A stretch of 64,000 nt of DNA from Ustilaginoidea virens (GCF_000687475.1 NC_057318.1:6014001-6078000); one strand, 5' to 3'. Shown: positions 35,621 to 49,668, counted from the stretch's first letter. Program-made: numbers and translations. The notes: a model not told the origin generated them from the sequence alone.

Positions 35621-35965
35621 TGTCGGAATCGCTGTCGCAAGGTGCCCAATTGGGCACCAATTGGGCACATTGCGACGAATGTGCCGCGCACACCCGTTAC
35701 GCACGATGTGGCTACTTTTGCCCCTATGCCCCTAAGCCCGGTAGGGCACGCGGGCAGTCCGGCCCGACCGCGCCGAAGCACGTGACTACGGCACGCACAA
35801 AAAGGCCACATCGTATAATTACTCTTTTACTTCCTTTCTTTCCTCTTAGTTAATTATAGTCATAATCAAAGAAGTAATTATACCTTTAACCGGTGACCTT
35901 ACGGTACTTAATACCACGCGCGCAACCCTACGTACAACTGGGTACCCCTTGATGTGACACTAACA
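35621..35965 (+). repeat. 5' LTR of Copia B2
   Basis: TGTCGGAATCGC...GACACTAACA, with the palindrome GTGCCCAATTGGGCAC near its start. The last 15-19 bp differ from the B1 type. Confidence 0.88.
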
Positions 35966-36499
35966 CTAATTAGTAAAGTTAAAGTTCACTTCACAGATTA
36001 GCTAGGAACAGCAAGAAAAGACGATTTAAACAGGTCGTGCTAATAAGGAACGTAATCTAGCCTATTCCGAAGAACGGCTATAGATATTATAAACTAAGGG
36101 ATAAATTGATTGTATCTAACCTTCCCTACTCGTCTATCACAAGGAACAACCGCCAATATCATACTGATTAATGGTGTTAGTTAGTAACGATCGCTAAATA
36201 TTACGATATCTTTGGTTATGCTAGGATATACGTAGCGCTAAAGATCTATCGTGATACTATTAGCAGGCACAAACGTAAGTTCTTATGCAAGCGACTTAGA
36301 ACCTTAATGGTAAAAGACCTATTTACCGATATATAGTTAAATAAGCAATCGGAATGCCTATAATATCCTGTCCGATTATTGCTTCCTTCCTTCTTTTCTT
36401 TTTTTACTAATTATAACCTTCTTTTTATTAATTACTTCCTTCTTTCCTCTACTAATTACTACTTTCCTTTATTAGTTATTTCTTTATAATACCCACACC

Positions 36500-39400
36500 T
36501 CGCTCTCTATCATATACGCCTACCCCTATCAACATTACGATAGATGCATTACTACCCGAAAAGCTTAGGTCTTACGCTAAGGTCATCATAGAGGACTAGG
36601 CCGATGCAACGGAACAAATTAACCCTACCAATATTACGGATGAATAGTTACATAATCGGATCGCCTACCTTATTAATAACTACGCAATAGGTAATAAGAA
36701 GGATAATAATCTATAGGAATAATTCCGTGAAGATTATAATGAGTAGACCGAGGAGCTATTCAGCCGTATTAATAAACGGTTCCTACGGGAATTCCGAATA
36801 ATACTATAGGAACGAGGGGTATACATTAGAAGCATAGGGTCATCAATAGTTAAAACCCTTACCCACTGCCTCCAATAAGAGAATATGCCTAAATAGCCTT
36901 AAGAAGAAATAGATCTCCAATTTGTACGTAAGACCTTTATCTCTCGGTTAAACCCAGATAGGGAATAATCAGTCCCTACTGCTTATACCGAACGGGAGAT
37001 ATAAATAAACTAAAATGCCCCCTCTATCATAAGCTTAAGGAATTCACTTCCTACTATAATTATTCGAATACCCTTATGGATACTATTACGAATACTATTA
37101 CGAATACCCTCGCGATTACCCTTGCGAAGACCTTTATAAGCCCTTTCGACCCCTAGGGACTTTGCAACACTAATAGCATAATAACCCCTTATCCCTCTAT
37201 CTATATTAAAGAAGGCCCCTATTCTTATCGAAGAAGAAAAGGGCCGGCCGCTATAATAGAAAGGGAAAGCGCCTATTTATAGGCCGCTATTTAAGACAGG
37301 GGAAAGCTCCCGATAATAGCAATATTCAACAGACGATGACTATAGCCCGACCGACTAAATACTTCATCCTAGGGGTTATACCCCTAGCCGAGCTAGCTAA
37401 GGCGGCTATCCTAATACCCCTCGGAATTATAATATGCCCATAAGGACTAAAGGTCAGGTTATAGGCCCCAATGATATACTTTAATCAATAGAGAGCGCCG
37501 ACAGTAATACCCTCGAAGTTGCTAGCGATACCCTCCAAGCCACCAATATCAATATTCCCCGATATACCGCTACTAGCGGCACTGGGCAAGCCCCTAATAT
37601 TAATAAAATAGCTGCCCTTAATGCCAGATATCACGAATTATGGTATCGCAGCCACAACCTATAGGCCCGGATGCCTTAACCATAGGCTTAAATGCCTTAA
37701 CTATAGGCTCAAATGCCTCAACCACCGGCTCTAATACCTCACCCGATAATACTAAAGATAGGCATAGCACTAGACCCCTCCTGGCACTATCGGCCTACTT
37801 AAGCCGATAAATGGACCGTCTTAATAGGAGGACCGGTAAACCTAGACCGACTTAGGTTATAGGATAACCCAGCTAGAGATCCCGCCAACCTACCGTAAGG
37901 CTACTGATAAACCGTTCCGGAATACCCTCCGGAATAATAATACTACTAAAAAGATTATACCCGAAGAGCCTACGTAGAGGCTAGGTTTAATAATATTTTA
38001 AAAAAGATATCTAACCTCTTACGTAGCTATCGTACAGAGGATAGATATAGTGGCAAAATAGATAACTTCTTTATACTAAAGGTAGTATCCTTTAAGAGTA
38101 AGTGCTGCCTTCTAGGACTGCCTAATTATATATTCGCTAGAGCTTTTTAAATTATACTAATCGGCAATGTTAAGATGTACTACTTCGATAATATCGAACG
38201 CATTTGTAATACTCTTACTTTTGATGATATAGTCTGCAAAGTTAAAAGCCATTTCGAGAATAAGAGCATAAAGCAATTCTATTTGCACTATTAGAATAAA
38301 ATAATACTCTAATTAACTATCGCGAAATATCCCGATAAGTTAAAGCTAGAATGCCTTAACATCCTACTAGAGGAACTTTAGCGCCTATATTATAGTCTTT
38401 TTCCCCCCTTTATAGCTAATATAAAGCTTTACCGGCAAGTGCTTAACGTTATAAGGGATACCCCTGAGTATAGCCAGGCTATATATCGTCATGCCTCTAC
38501 ATTCGAAGGCCTTGCCGCTAACCTATAGCTATCCCTTTCAATCTATAAGACTACCTATATGACTCAATAGCATCAATTCCTTTAATAATAGCCGCCTTAA
38601 CAATATTAGGATATTAAAGATATTAATAATAATATAGCGTTATTTATAGATTGTAGATATAGTTAATCCCGCCCTTAACGCCGTTTTAGCCTATAGCAGC
38701 AGTAATATCAACGGCAATAATAGAATCGCGCCCTTTTAGCTAGACCCTATTAAAAATATTACTTTGTTTGTAATAAATCAGGATATTAGTCATCCAACCA
38801 TACTGCCTAAGAACAATAAGAATTAAAGGCATAATAGCTGAAGAACCGTTCCAACTATACCGCCCCTAATAATAAGAAATTCCGCGTTTTCCTATAGGAA
38901 TATAAAGGGACTGCTGATTAAGCCCTTAAAGATGCCGATTTTAATAATATTATTAAAGATATTGAAGTCATAATGGCAGGGGTTATATATTAGGATACAG
39001 AGGATGCTATCGCACCATAATTTACAGCCACTTAGTATTTCTTAGCCCCTGCGCAAATAGAACCGTCACCTTCTTTATCTATCGAGATATTATAAGCCCT
39101 ATAGGATGAATCGTACCAATATACCTTCCTATAGATTAACCCTTTCCGAATGCCTTTACTGGACTGTAATTCTACCTTCCTAGAAGAAGAATAGTATAGT
39201 AACTATACCTTCCGCGGAATCCTACTAAATACCGGCGCCTCCGGCCTATCTATAGCAGGCATAGGTTAAGTAAGAGCCCTAATGAGATTAATGAAATCTT
39301 TAATAATTAAGTCAATAGATAAGCAGTATACTATTAATTTTGGAGCAGGCTCTGCCACATCCTCTAGTATACTTAATATCCCGATGATATTTAGTAATAT

Positions 39401-42249
39401 CCCCTTTTACGTTCTTAATAGTGGTACCCCCTTCTTATATTCTATTATAGATATAGATAGGATAGGCGTAAAGCTTGATAATCTTAATAACCTACTTATC
39501 CAAGGGGATATTAAGGTTCTAATTATTAGGAAATAGGGATATCCATAGTGGACTCTTAATACTATAGATACTATAGCCTTCCATCTATCGTTATAGGAAA
39601 TCCGTTAGTTATATCGTCGATTCGGGCACCCCTCTATCAATAGGCTCTCTAAATTGCTTTAATAGGCTAATTATGATAATATTAACCGCAATATCATCGA
39701 GAGTATTACCTATATATGCCATTAATGCTAGATAAATGTAAAGGCACCTAACCGATTTAAGTTTACTCTAAAGGATGACCGCTAATTTAACTATAAGATA
39801 ATTGTAGATATCCTTTATATTAATAATCGGCCGGTATTATATATCGTAGATACTATAATAAGCTTCTAGGCGGCTAGGTTCCTCGATCTATAAAAATAGA
39901 AGGCTTAAGACGTCTAGAATGCCCTTAAGGAATGCTAGATCGATACTTACTTTAGCCCGCTAGATTAAATAGTTTACGATACTGGACCCAACTTTGCCTC
40001 TACCGAATTCCGCTATAATGCCCGGCTTCTATCTATCAATATAAATGAAATTCCTATAGAAGCCTATAATAGCATTAGCAAAATCGAAAGATACCACGCC
40101 CTATTATGCAGAGCCTATACTATCGTTAATAAAGAAGTAGGCGACCTATTAATAAGGGAACAGAAACTACAGCTAGCTATTAAAGCCGTTAATAATTCTG
40201 CTGGGCCTAACGGCCTTGTACCTACGTTATTAGTCTTTAGAGCGTATCCCCGACTCATAGATGACTCACCCCCTAGCCTATTAGTATTATAATATGCCTT
40301 AATATTACGAAAGGCTATTAATAAAGCTAGGAAATGCCTCGCTAAGTAATAGGTTCGTAATGCCCTCGCCTAATAGAATGGCCTAAATACCCGGCCTATC
40401 CACCGATTACCCCTATAGTCAGATGTATAGGTATAGAGAGAAAAGGGTGGATAGTATAGGCCGTACCGGCTAATCAGCCTTAATGGTAAGACCTATACCG
40501 TATAGATGCCATATGGCCCGGTTAAGTTCTAATTAACGGTTATTAAACCGTATAACTATAACCCTAATATAGACGATCCTGAAGATATCGTCTATACCGA
40601 AAGACCGGCCCGCCCTAATAGGCTAAAGGTCAGGATACCGGCTGCAGCCGTACTACCAGTATATATGATATCCGATATTATAATTAATAAAGACTAAGAA
40701 AAAGCTCTCGTCAATACTATAGCTTCTAATACTATTATCGATATCTCCTTCCTTACCGCAAAAGAGTAAGCCGACCTGTAGCTTGCTAGCTAATTACGCC
40801 GGGAAGGGAAGATTATAACCCCTAGAGCCCCTTTCGAGCAGTCTGACTATATAGAGATAGAAGCACTATAGGCCTGTAATGTATTTAGATTCGTCACCTT
40901 TAATATTAGTCAATATAGAGCCCAATGCCTATTTAACTTACGTATGGTATGGGAAATTAAAGGTAAAGGCATAGATACGCTATATAAGAAATCACGACTC
41001 ATTATATAAGGTCATAATAATAATAAAAAGCAATTAATATTAACTTAGTCCCCTATAATCTAATGGGCTAGCCAACGGCTACTTATATTATTAGCCCTAT
41101 TACTATAATGCTCTTATGGCCTATTCCTTTAGATACGGGATATTACGCAGGCCTATATATAGTTATTAACTACCCTTAATCGGTCGATTATCGCCAAGTT
41201 ACCTAAGTAGATAGCTCACTAATATCCTAATAATACTATTATGGAAGTAGTGAAGCCACTGTATGGAATAGCTAAGGCAGGCACCTACTGGTGGGCGATA
41301 TACTTCCGGCACTATTATGAGAAGTTAGGCATAACTACTTTAACCTATAACCCCTGTTTGCTAATATCCGCCGGTAATAACCGCACTAATGATACTGACC
41401 GTACTAGCGATACTATATGCTTTGGTATCGTAGGAATATAGACTAACGATACCCTCGGCCTAAGTAATAATGCCTTCTTCCAATGGGAAGAATTGGAGCT
41501 TACTAAGGCAGGCTTTAACGCCAAGCCTAAGACGAAGCTATTACTAACTATACCCCTAATATTCAACGGGTGTATACTAATAGCTAATGCTAACGGTATG
41601 ATATTACGCCAGAAAGGTTAAAGTAAAAAGATCGCGACCATCAATAAGAATACGCCTACGGCCTAGCGTAATTATATCAAATAATACACTCGCGGTGCTT
41701 ATATAGCTACGGTCTGCTAGCCTAAGGCGTCTTTCGACCTATCTATCGCGGTATAATATCAATAGCCTAACCCTAAGGATATCGCGAGGTTAAATAAGCG
41801 CCTTTAATAGCAGCGCGATAACCAGGATCGTGGCTTATGGTATATCAATTTGGCCTTTACTATAGCTAAGATCTTTGTATTTATTGACGGATCCTTTGCT
41901 AATAATAAAGATTTAAGCTCCTAGATTGGTTACGTGATTATGCTAGGGAATAAGGCAGATACTGCGAATAACGCCTTCCAGCTGACCGGTAATATTATTA
42001 CTTATAGCTCTATAAAGAGTAAGCGGGTAATGCGTAGCGCACTCGCTTCAGAGCTGTATAGTATGGTGTAAGGGGTTGATATCGCATATGCGATAGGCAC
42101 GACCCTTAATATAATTACTAGCAGGCTGGGATTGCCGAAGATCCCTATAGTTATATATATGGATTCGTTTTCGCTGTACGAATGCCTTATTAAGCTGGGT
42201 ACTACTAAGGAAAAGAGGCTTATAATAGATATTATAGCCCTGCGATAGT
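36500..42249 (+). pseudogene. B2 gag-pol remnant
   Basis: Recognisable pieces in order: a gag-like region around 38,090-38,700 (HFENKSIKQFYLHY type); a protease LNTGAS near 39,228; an intact 84-codon stretch at 39282-39536; a gag-pre-integrase RRFGHPSINRL at about 39,610-39,650; an integrase with YDTGPNF (about 39,975) and SKIERYHALL (about 40,078); an RT with KPLYGIAKAGTYWWA (about 41,253-41,300) and TNDT (about 41,440); and an RNase H with ALASELYSMV near 42,040. Interruptions are mostly TAG/TAA. Confidence 0.85.
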
Positions 42250-42703
42250 TATATGAGTGCCGGAAGATTTATAAGATCCGTTAGATTAATGGAAATGATA
42301 ATCTCGCCGATGCAATAACTAAGGGAACGCCTAATAAAGCCTTTGAGACCTTTATCGACCGAAATCAGGCTGTTATACGTATGGAAGGGTAGGTAAAGAG
42401 GCCGGTTAATGTCTGATTGCGTTTGGAAGGTATTAGTGATATTATATGTGGCAAGTGGGTGGATTTCTTTGTATTCAATACTGCATTTGCCGTTTTTCCT
42501 ATATTTACTGCCGCCCCTTTTTGCCCCTTTATTTTGGCTGCGATATCCAATATACCGGCTGTACGGTATAATGCCGGCCGTGCGGCGCGATAGCATTATC
42601 GGCGGCATAACCCATCGAGACCGCGCCGCACTTTTCTTTCTATGTATGCGCCTTACATCCTAGCGATTCCAATATTTACTTCTATAAAAAGAGAAGCTGC
42701 CAG

Positions 42704-43048
42704 TGTCGGAATCGCTATCGCAAGGTGCCCAATTGGGCACTAATTAGGCATATTGCGACGAATATGCCGCGCACACCCGTTACGTATAATATGGCCACTT
42801 TTGCCCCTATGCCCCTGAGCCCGGTAGGGCATGCGGGCAGTCCGGCTCGACCGCGCCGAAGCACATGACTACGGCACGCACAAAAAGGCCACATCGTGTA
42901 ATTACTCTTTTGCTTCCTTTCTTTCCTCTTAGTTAGTTATAGTTATAATCAAAGAAGTAATCATACCTTTGACCGGTGACCTTACGGTACTTAATACCAC
43001 GCGCGCAACCCTACGTACAACTGGGTACCCCTTGATGTGACACCAACA
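42704..43048 (+). repeat. 3' LTR of Copia B2
   Basis: Same ends and length as the 5' LTR (345 bp). The differences I compared are transitions, such as GGGCACCAATT to GGGCACTAATT. Confidence 0.88.
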
Positions 43049-43160
43049 ACCATAGGCCTTGGATCTCATACAGCCTATAGGCCTACCACAACTAATGGGC
43101 CTAATACAGCACATAGATCCACTACAACTAGTAGGCCTACCACTAATTGGCCCGCTATAG
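43049..43160. repeat. degenerate minisatellite in Copia A (GGCCTA/CCACAACTA units)
   Basis: Imperfect units of about 20-24 bp carrying AGGCCTA and CCACAACTA words. The same array, reversed and longer, lies at about 62,675-62,830 in A2. B2 inserted at the left edge of this array. Confidence 0.6.
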
Positions 43161-45640
43161 CACTCTGCAATATTTCTTAGCAATTCGCCGTCTTTCGATT
43201 CTAAATCGCTTCAGCCTAACTTAGCTTTTTAGCTTAGGTAAGATAGTCCTTTTTTACCGGCTAAGGAAAATACAGCCTTTTCCCATACAAAAAGGCTATA
43301 AATACTAGGAAATATAGAAAGCTCTTATTACTAGGAATCTTAACTACCGAGATTTTCCGAATCCATCATAAAAATAGGCATACCCCGCATATATAAAAAT
43401 TCTGATTCGCCCTATATAGCAAATTTTTAATAGTCCGAATCTTAAAGCCCCACATATACTGATTTTCTGCGACTTTCCGATATAATAGATTCTGCCTTTT
43501 CGCCCGGCTTCCTAGTAAATACAGCATTTCGCCATAATAAAACGCTACCTACACTAGAATATCTAAAATTCGAGAGTCTAGATATCGCCTTAAATAAGAG
43601 ACCGTAGGAGAAAATATTTCGAGTATCAGAAAAGGTGCCTATTCAGCTATACTATATTAGGGCTATTAGGGGTAGAATTCGAGGAAGAATACAGCCATAG
43701 ATACGAGACGTATAAGGTATCCTAAATTACGGATACCATAGGTCACTTTCTGGCCCATAAGCGGACTAATAGGGTTTTTTCCCACCCACACAACCGGAAA
43801 ACAACGGCATTTTTCCACCCACCCAGCCGGAAAATAACAGCATTTTCGGGTTCCTACCCACCCAGCCGAAAAATAACAGAATTTTCGGATACCTAAGCAG
43901 CCCCCTAGAGGCTCCCACACAAGATTTCCCCCCTTCCTATGCTTTCTACCAGCAAATATACGATATATGCTGTGCAGCTAAGATTAAGGCTACAAAATAA
44001 GCCCTAGAAGGTATGCCTAATAGCTAGAAGGAAGTCTTATATAACCCACATAAGGATAGCTAGGTTAAGGCCTTATTTTCGGAATTCGAGCAATTAATCG
44101 ACTTAAATATCTTCCAATTTATACCAAAGGCTAGTATTCCTACTAGTAGGAAGATATTGCGCAATTAGCCTATTTTTCGTATAAAGAAAGATGCGAATAA
44201 TAACCCAATTAAATATAAGGTACGATTAGTTATTAAAGGCTTTATATAGGTATCTAGGCAAGACTTTACGGAGACCTATGCCTTTACTTCGATCCCACCA
44301 ATATAGAGGATTATCCTTACTCTTGCTGCTGCAAATAATTAGGAAATAGAGCAAATCGACTTTATTGGTGCCTTTCTAAATAGTGAACTACTGAAGACGA
44401 TTTATATAGAGATTCCAGCTGGTTTTCTAGAATTTGCAGAAAGCCTACTCTTACCTAATCTAGCCTTATGGTCTAACCTACAGCATCAACGACTTCTAGC
44501 CTTGCTTACTAAGATTAGATATAACCCCTCTGTATTATAGGTCATACTATTAAAGAAAGCCTTATATAGGCTAAAATAAGGCCCTCGCAAGTAGCAGTTA
44601 CGGTTAAAAGACCTTCTAGTATAAGAGGGTTTTACGCCGCTACTTTCTAATGCTGCCGTCTTCTATAATAAAGGAATGCATACCTTTATTATTACCTATA
44701 TAGATAACTGCTTAATTATCGGTCTAGACCTTAGCTATATTGACCAGCTTAAGGCTAAGTTCCATAAGGTATATACTATAGAAGACCGAGGACCTGCCTC
44801 CTTCTTTCTAGGAGTATAGATTATTAGGGATAGAAAAAAAGGCCTATTATAGCTGCACTAATCGTAATTTATTACGGAAGTCCTTAAAAAGTTTAACCTT
44901 AAAGACGCACGACCGCATCTAATCCCGCTATAGCCCGGTATACTTACTGAGGCTGACGATACGCCGCTAGATGCTAATAATTAATACTTATTCCAGCAGC
45001 TAATAGGGACATCGATATAGTTAATAATAATATTAAGACCTGACCTTGCCTTTCCGACATAATACCTATCACGATATATGCAACAGGCTTCCACTATATA
45101 GCTTAATGCTACTAAGGGCGCTTTTCGCTACTTAGCTGGTACGGCTAATACAGCTATTTATTACCAAGCCGCTAAAGCTACTGTAGTATTAGCTGCATTT
45201 TCTGATAGCGATTTTGCTAGTTGTCGCCTTACTTCTAAGTCTACTGGTGGTTATCTTACTACCTTAAATAGTGGGCCTATTAGCTAGAGGTCAAAACGGT
45301 CTTCAACTATGGTTTTATCAACACTTGAAGCCGAGTCTAATGCAATACTTAAAGCGATTCGCGAAGTGGAGTAGATATCTAATTTATTTAAAGAAATCCA
45401 GGTCGATATTTAACGCCCGATACCACTATACTGCGATAACCAAGGATCTATTTCTAACGCAAATAACCTAAATCAGCATGCCCATACTAAGCATACCTTA
45501 CTTAAATTCCGGTATATATGTGAGAAGGCCCACGGTGGCCTAGTAAAAGTATCTTATTTACCTACGATAGATATGCCTACGGATAGACTTACTAAACCAC
45601 TTCCAAGCCCGAAATTCCCCATATTTCGGCAGCTATTAGG
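43054..45640 (+). pseudogene. A polyprotein remnant, part 2: reverse transcriptase and RNase H
   Basis: It continues A after the B2 insertion. The RT is clear at about 44,170-44,830 (KYKVRLVIKGF, then IDFIGAFLNSELLKTI, then ITYIDNCLIIG). The RNase H lies at about 45,190-45,480 (SDSDFASCRLTSKSTGGY, TLEAESNAILKAIREVE, YCDNQGS). The YxDD active site reads YIDN. Stops are mainly TAG. Confidence 0.88.
43775..43885. repeat. minisatellite encoding a PPTQPENN-like peptide repeat
   Basis: About three units of 36-40 bp on the plus strand, each reading roughly PTQPENN-x-IF in the A polyprotein frame. The counterpart in A2, reversed, is at about 62,000-62,095. Confidence 0.65.
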
Positions 45641-45741
45641 GCTGCAATCCCTATAGCATTATCATCTTTTTTTCTGATTTTTACAGGGTCTCTTTCTTTT
45701 ATTCTAACGCTAAGATTAGCCATATTGCTAATCAGAGGGGG

Positions 45742-46469
45742 TATTGAAATCAGCGCCTTTTTAGCTATATTTTGGTACTGGTCTCGCTACCGTACGACGT
45801 CTCTACGTTAAGATATCGCGGTGGCTATACCAGGCGCTATAGTAGGGCGCAGCGCCCCACAACGCCGATTACAGTGGGCTACAGCGCCGGTCACGGCACC
45901 GGTACAGCGACCCACAATCCGGCCACAGCGGCCGGTCACAGTGGGCCACAGGGCCCACAACAGGCGGCGCATTTCTACGGGATTACCAAATAGGCAAACC
46001 TTGCTAATACCAGCACTTTCGGCCTTCTATATATAATCACCCGCTACACCGGTCATTTACGGCAGACCGATATAGGGCTTCCGGCCTATACGGCAGGCTA
46101 TTATAGGGCATCCGGCACACCGCTATAAGCCACTGGGCTTGGTTGGGTATACACTAGGTAGGATATTAGGCACAGACTGGGCACGGTTAGGCAGACCGAC
46201 TTTTCGTCGGGTTTTTCGCTATTTTTGCGGTTTTTCATTATTTTCAACCACTTTTTCAAGATGGTAGAAATATACCCAAAATTCCCTCTTTCTAGCTAGA
46301 ATAGTCACCAACAATCAGAATCAGATTTCCCTGACATCTTTGCTCTGGTCAACCTCTTATGCGCTTTAAATCTTTAACCAGCTCTTTATTTTATTCTGCA
46401 ACGCCTTGTACGCCACTGTCGGTACTTAGTATACTTTCTAACAGTGTTCTGAGTCACCATTTTGCAACA
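45742..46469 (+). repeat. 3' LTR of Copia A
   Basis: TATTGAAATCAG...TTGCAACA, 728 bp, equal in length to the 5' LTR, with GATAT directly after it. Confidence 0.9.
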
Positions 46470-46474
46470 GATAT

Positions 46475-49426
46475 ATCGTGGCTATAGGTATTATCTCGGC
46501 TAAAGGTGCAGCTATAGCCGGTATCCTAACTTCTATCCAGCCGGGGCGGGCCGGTCTTTCGGCATAGATGATATCTTTAGCATCATTATGGTTATAATTA
46601 TATAGCTTAACGACCGTTAATTAGTATTTAACCGGGCTATATGGCATCTATACGATATAGGTCTCACTATTAATACTAATTAGCCGGTACGGCCCGTACT
46701 ATCTACCTTTTTCTCTCTATACCTATATATCTAACTATAGGGGTAGTTAGTAGATAGGCCGTATATCTAGGCCATTCTATTAGGCGAAGGCATCGCGAAT
46801 TTATCGCTTAGCGAGGCATTTCCTAGCTTCATTAGTGGCCTTTCGTAATATTAAGGCATATTATAATACTAATAAGCTAGGGGGTGAATTATCTATAAAT
46901 CGAGGATATACTCTAAAGACTAATAATATAGGCACTAGACTATTAGGTCTAGCAGAATTATTAATAGCCTTTATAGTAAGCTGTAGTTTCTATTCTTTTG
47001 TTATTAGGTCGCCTACTTTATTATCAATAATAGTATAGGCTTGGCGCAACGGGGCGTAATATCTCTCGACTTTACTAATACTATTATGGGCTTCTATAGG
47101 GATTTTATCTATATTAATAGATAGAAGCCGGGCATTATAACGGAATTTAGCGGAGGCGAAATTTAGGCTAGCATCGTAAATAATCCAATCCGGCGGGCCA
47201 AGGTATATATCGATCTAGTATTCCTTAAGGGTATTCTAAATATCGTAGGCCTTCTACCTTTATAGATCAAGAAATCTAGCTGCCTAAAAGCTTATAGTGG
47301 CATCTATAATATGTAATACCGGCCGATTCTCAATATAAAGGATATTAACGATAATCTTATAGTTAAATTGGCTAGTATTATTATCCTTAAGTGTGAATTT
47401 AAATCAGCTAGGTGCCTTTACGTTTATTTGGCATTAATAGCATATATAGGTAATCCTCTTGATGATATTGCGGTTAATATTATTATCATATCCAGCCTAT
47501 TAAAGCAATTTGGTAAGCCTATTAATAGAGGGGTGCCCGAATCGGCGATATAGCTAACGGATTTCCTATAACGATAGATAAAAGGCTATAATATCCGTGG
47601 CATTAAAAGTCTACTATAGATGTCCCCATTTCTTAATAATAGGGACCTTAATATCCCTTTAGATTAATAGGTTATCAATATTATTAAGCTTTACGCCTAT
47701 CCTATCTATATCCGTAATAGAATAAAGGAAGGGGGTACTACTATTAAAGATATAGAAGGGGATATTGCCGAATATTATCGGAATATTTAATATACTGGAA
47801 GATGTAGCAGAGCTAGCGCTAAAGTTCACTATATGCTTTTTATCAGTCGCCTCGATAATTAGGGACTTTATTAATCTTATTAAGGCCTTTGCTTAACCTA
47901 GGCCTGCTATTAATAGGCTAAAGGCGCCGGTATCCGGTAGGATTCTGCAGAAGGTATAGTCACTATAGCGTTCTTCTTCTAGAAAGGCAGAATTTCGGTC
48001 TAGTAGTAGTAAAGGCATTTAGAAGGGGTTAATTTACAGGAAGGCGTATTAGTATAATTCATCCTATAGGGCTTGCAATATTATAATAGATAAAGAAGGT
48101 AATAATTCTATTTGCGTAAGGGCTAAGAAATACTAAGTGGCTATAATTTATGGTGCGATAGCATCTTCTATATCCTAATTTATAACCCTTGCCATTATTA
48201 CTTTAATATCTTTAGTAATATCATTAAAATTGGCATTATTAAAGTCTTGGTCGGCAGTCCCTTTGTATTCCTATAGGAAAATGCGGAATTTCCTGTTATT
48301 AGGGGCGGTCTAATTAGAGCAGTTCTTTAGCCATTATGCCTTTAATTCTTATTGCTTTTTATCAGTATAGTTAGATAACTAATACCCTAATTTATTGCAA
48401 ACGAAGCATCTTCTTTAATAAGGCCTAGATAGAAAGGCGCGATTCTATTATTGCTATTAATACTACTACTGTAGGCTAAATCGGCGTTAAGGGCGGGATT
48501 AACCATATCTACAGTTAGTGAATAATACTATATTATTATTAATATCTTTAATATCCTAATATTATTAGGGTTGCTATTAAAGGAAATAATGCTATTAAGT
48601 TATATAGGTAGTCTCGTAGATAGAAAGGGATCGCTATAGGTTAGCGGTAAGGCCTTCGAATATAAAGGCATAATGATATAATGCCTGGCTATACTTAGGG
48701 GTATCCCTTATAGCGTTAAGCATTTATCGGTGAAGCTTTATATTAGCTATGAAAAGGGGAAAAAGACCACAATATATATATTAAAGTTCTTCTAATAGGA
48801 TATTAAGGCATTTTAGCTTTAACTTATTAGGATGTTTTGCGATAGTTAATTAGAGCATTATTCTATTCCAATAGTGTAAATAGAATTACTCTATACTCTT
48901 ATTTTCGAAATAGCTCTTAACTTTACAGATTATATCGTTAAAAGTGAGGGTATCGCGAATACGTTTAATATTATTAAAGTAATAAGTCTCCGCATCGCCG
49001 ATAAGTATAATTTAGAAGGCTCTAGCAAATGTATTATTGGGTAATCCTAATAGGCGGCATTTACTCTTAAAAGATATAACCTTTAGTATAAGGAAATCAT
49101 CTATTTTGCCGCTATATCTATCCTCTATACAATAGCTGCGTAAAAGGTCAGATATCTTTTTCGATATATTATTAAATCTGGTTTAGGTATAATCTTCTTA
49201 GCTGAACCCAGCCTCTATATAGGCTTTTTAGGTATAATCTTCCAGAGGGTATTCCGGAATAGCTTATCGGTTGCCTTATAGTAGGCTAGTAGGATCTCTT
49301 ACTAGGTTATCCTATAATCTGGGTCGGTCTAGGTTTACCGGTCTTCCTATTAGAACCGTCCATTCATCGGCCTAAGTAGGCCAATATTAGCAGGAAAGGC
49401 CAGGTGCTATGCCTATTCTTAGCATT
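46475..49426 (-). pseudogene. B' integrase, protease and gag remnant
   Basis: Reverse complement of B2 from about 40,630 down to about 37,750 when compared by eye; for example the protease and gag-pre-integrase part lies at about 47,560-47,950. It carries short open pieces only (such as 46835-47038 and 47368-47553 on the opposite strand). It ends at the GCATT target site of Gypsy C. Confidence 0.75.
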
Positions 49427-49668
49427 TGTCACGGGCTCGGGCTACGCCCGCGCCATAATGTGGCTAGGACTCGGGCTGCGCCCGCGACTAGCCTAAGGAG
49501 TATCGGCACGGGGTCACGAGGGCTCGCTAAGGACTCGGCCCGTGCTATATACAGGCATAAATAGACTACTTAAAAGCCCCTATTCGGGTCCTCTTCCTTT
49601 CCTCCTTAGTCTATTTAATATATTCATTCGACGCCTATTCGCAGTAGCCCTAGGGCCAATCCTTTACA
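49427..49668 (+). repeat. 5' LTR of Gypsy C
   Basis: TGTCACGGGCTCGG...CCTTTACA. It is distinctly GC-richer than the interior, with two CTCGGGCT-CGCCCGCG-type blocks. Confidence 0.88.

Larger units (their letters stand above)
35621..43048 (+). mobile_element. Copia-type element B2, complete, inserted in A
   Basis: 345-bp LTRs at 35621-35965 and 42704-43048, flanked by identical ACCAT at 35616-35620 and 43049-43053; 7,428 bp in all. It is the only B-family copy in one piece. Internal order is leader, gag, protease, gag-pre-integrase, integrase, RT, RNase H, which is Copia order. It belongs to the same family as B1, B' and B'' but has LTR type 2. As the innermost insertion it entered after A. 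Confidence 0.92.
31455..46469 (+). mobile_element. Copia-type element A, complete, split by B2
   Basis: Two 728-bp LTRs, 31455-32182 and 45742-46469, are flanked by identical GATAT at 31450-31454 and 46470-46474. The total is 15,015 bp; without B2 and its duplication about 7.58 kb. After the 5' LTR comes a tRNA-primer-like GGTTATAAGCC (close to the half-tRNA-iMet site of Copia elements), and before the 3' LTR a purine tract CAGAGGGGGT. Order gag, protease, integrase, RT, RNase H defines Copia. It lies inside B'. Confidence 0.92.

Noticed and set aside
32480..45640. Possible alternative genetic code with TAG read as Gln or Trp
   Set aside because: Host genes in the same window use standard stops, TAG replaces both Gln and Trp, and TAA also occurs; RIP explains all of this.
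31485..46036. Paired 60-84-codon frames at 31,485-31,788 and 45,772-46,036
   Set aside because: They repeat only because they lie in the two A LTRs; two frames overlap in each, which points to GC-rich sequence without stops rather than genes.
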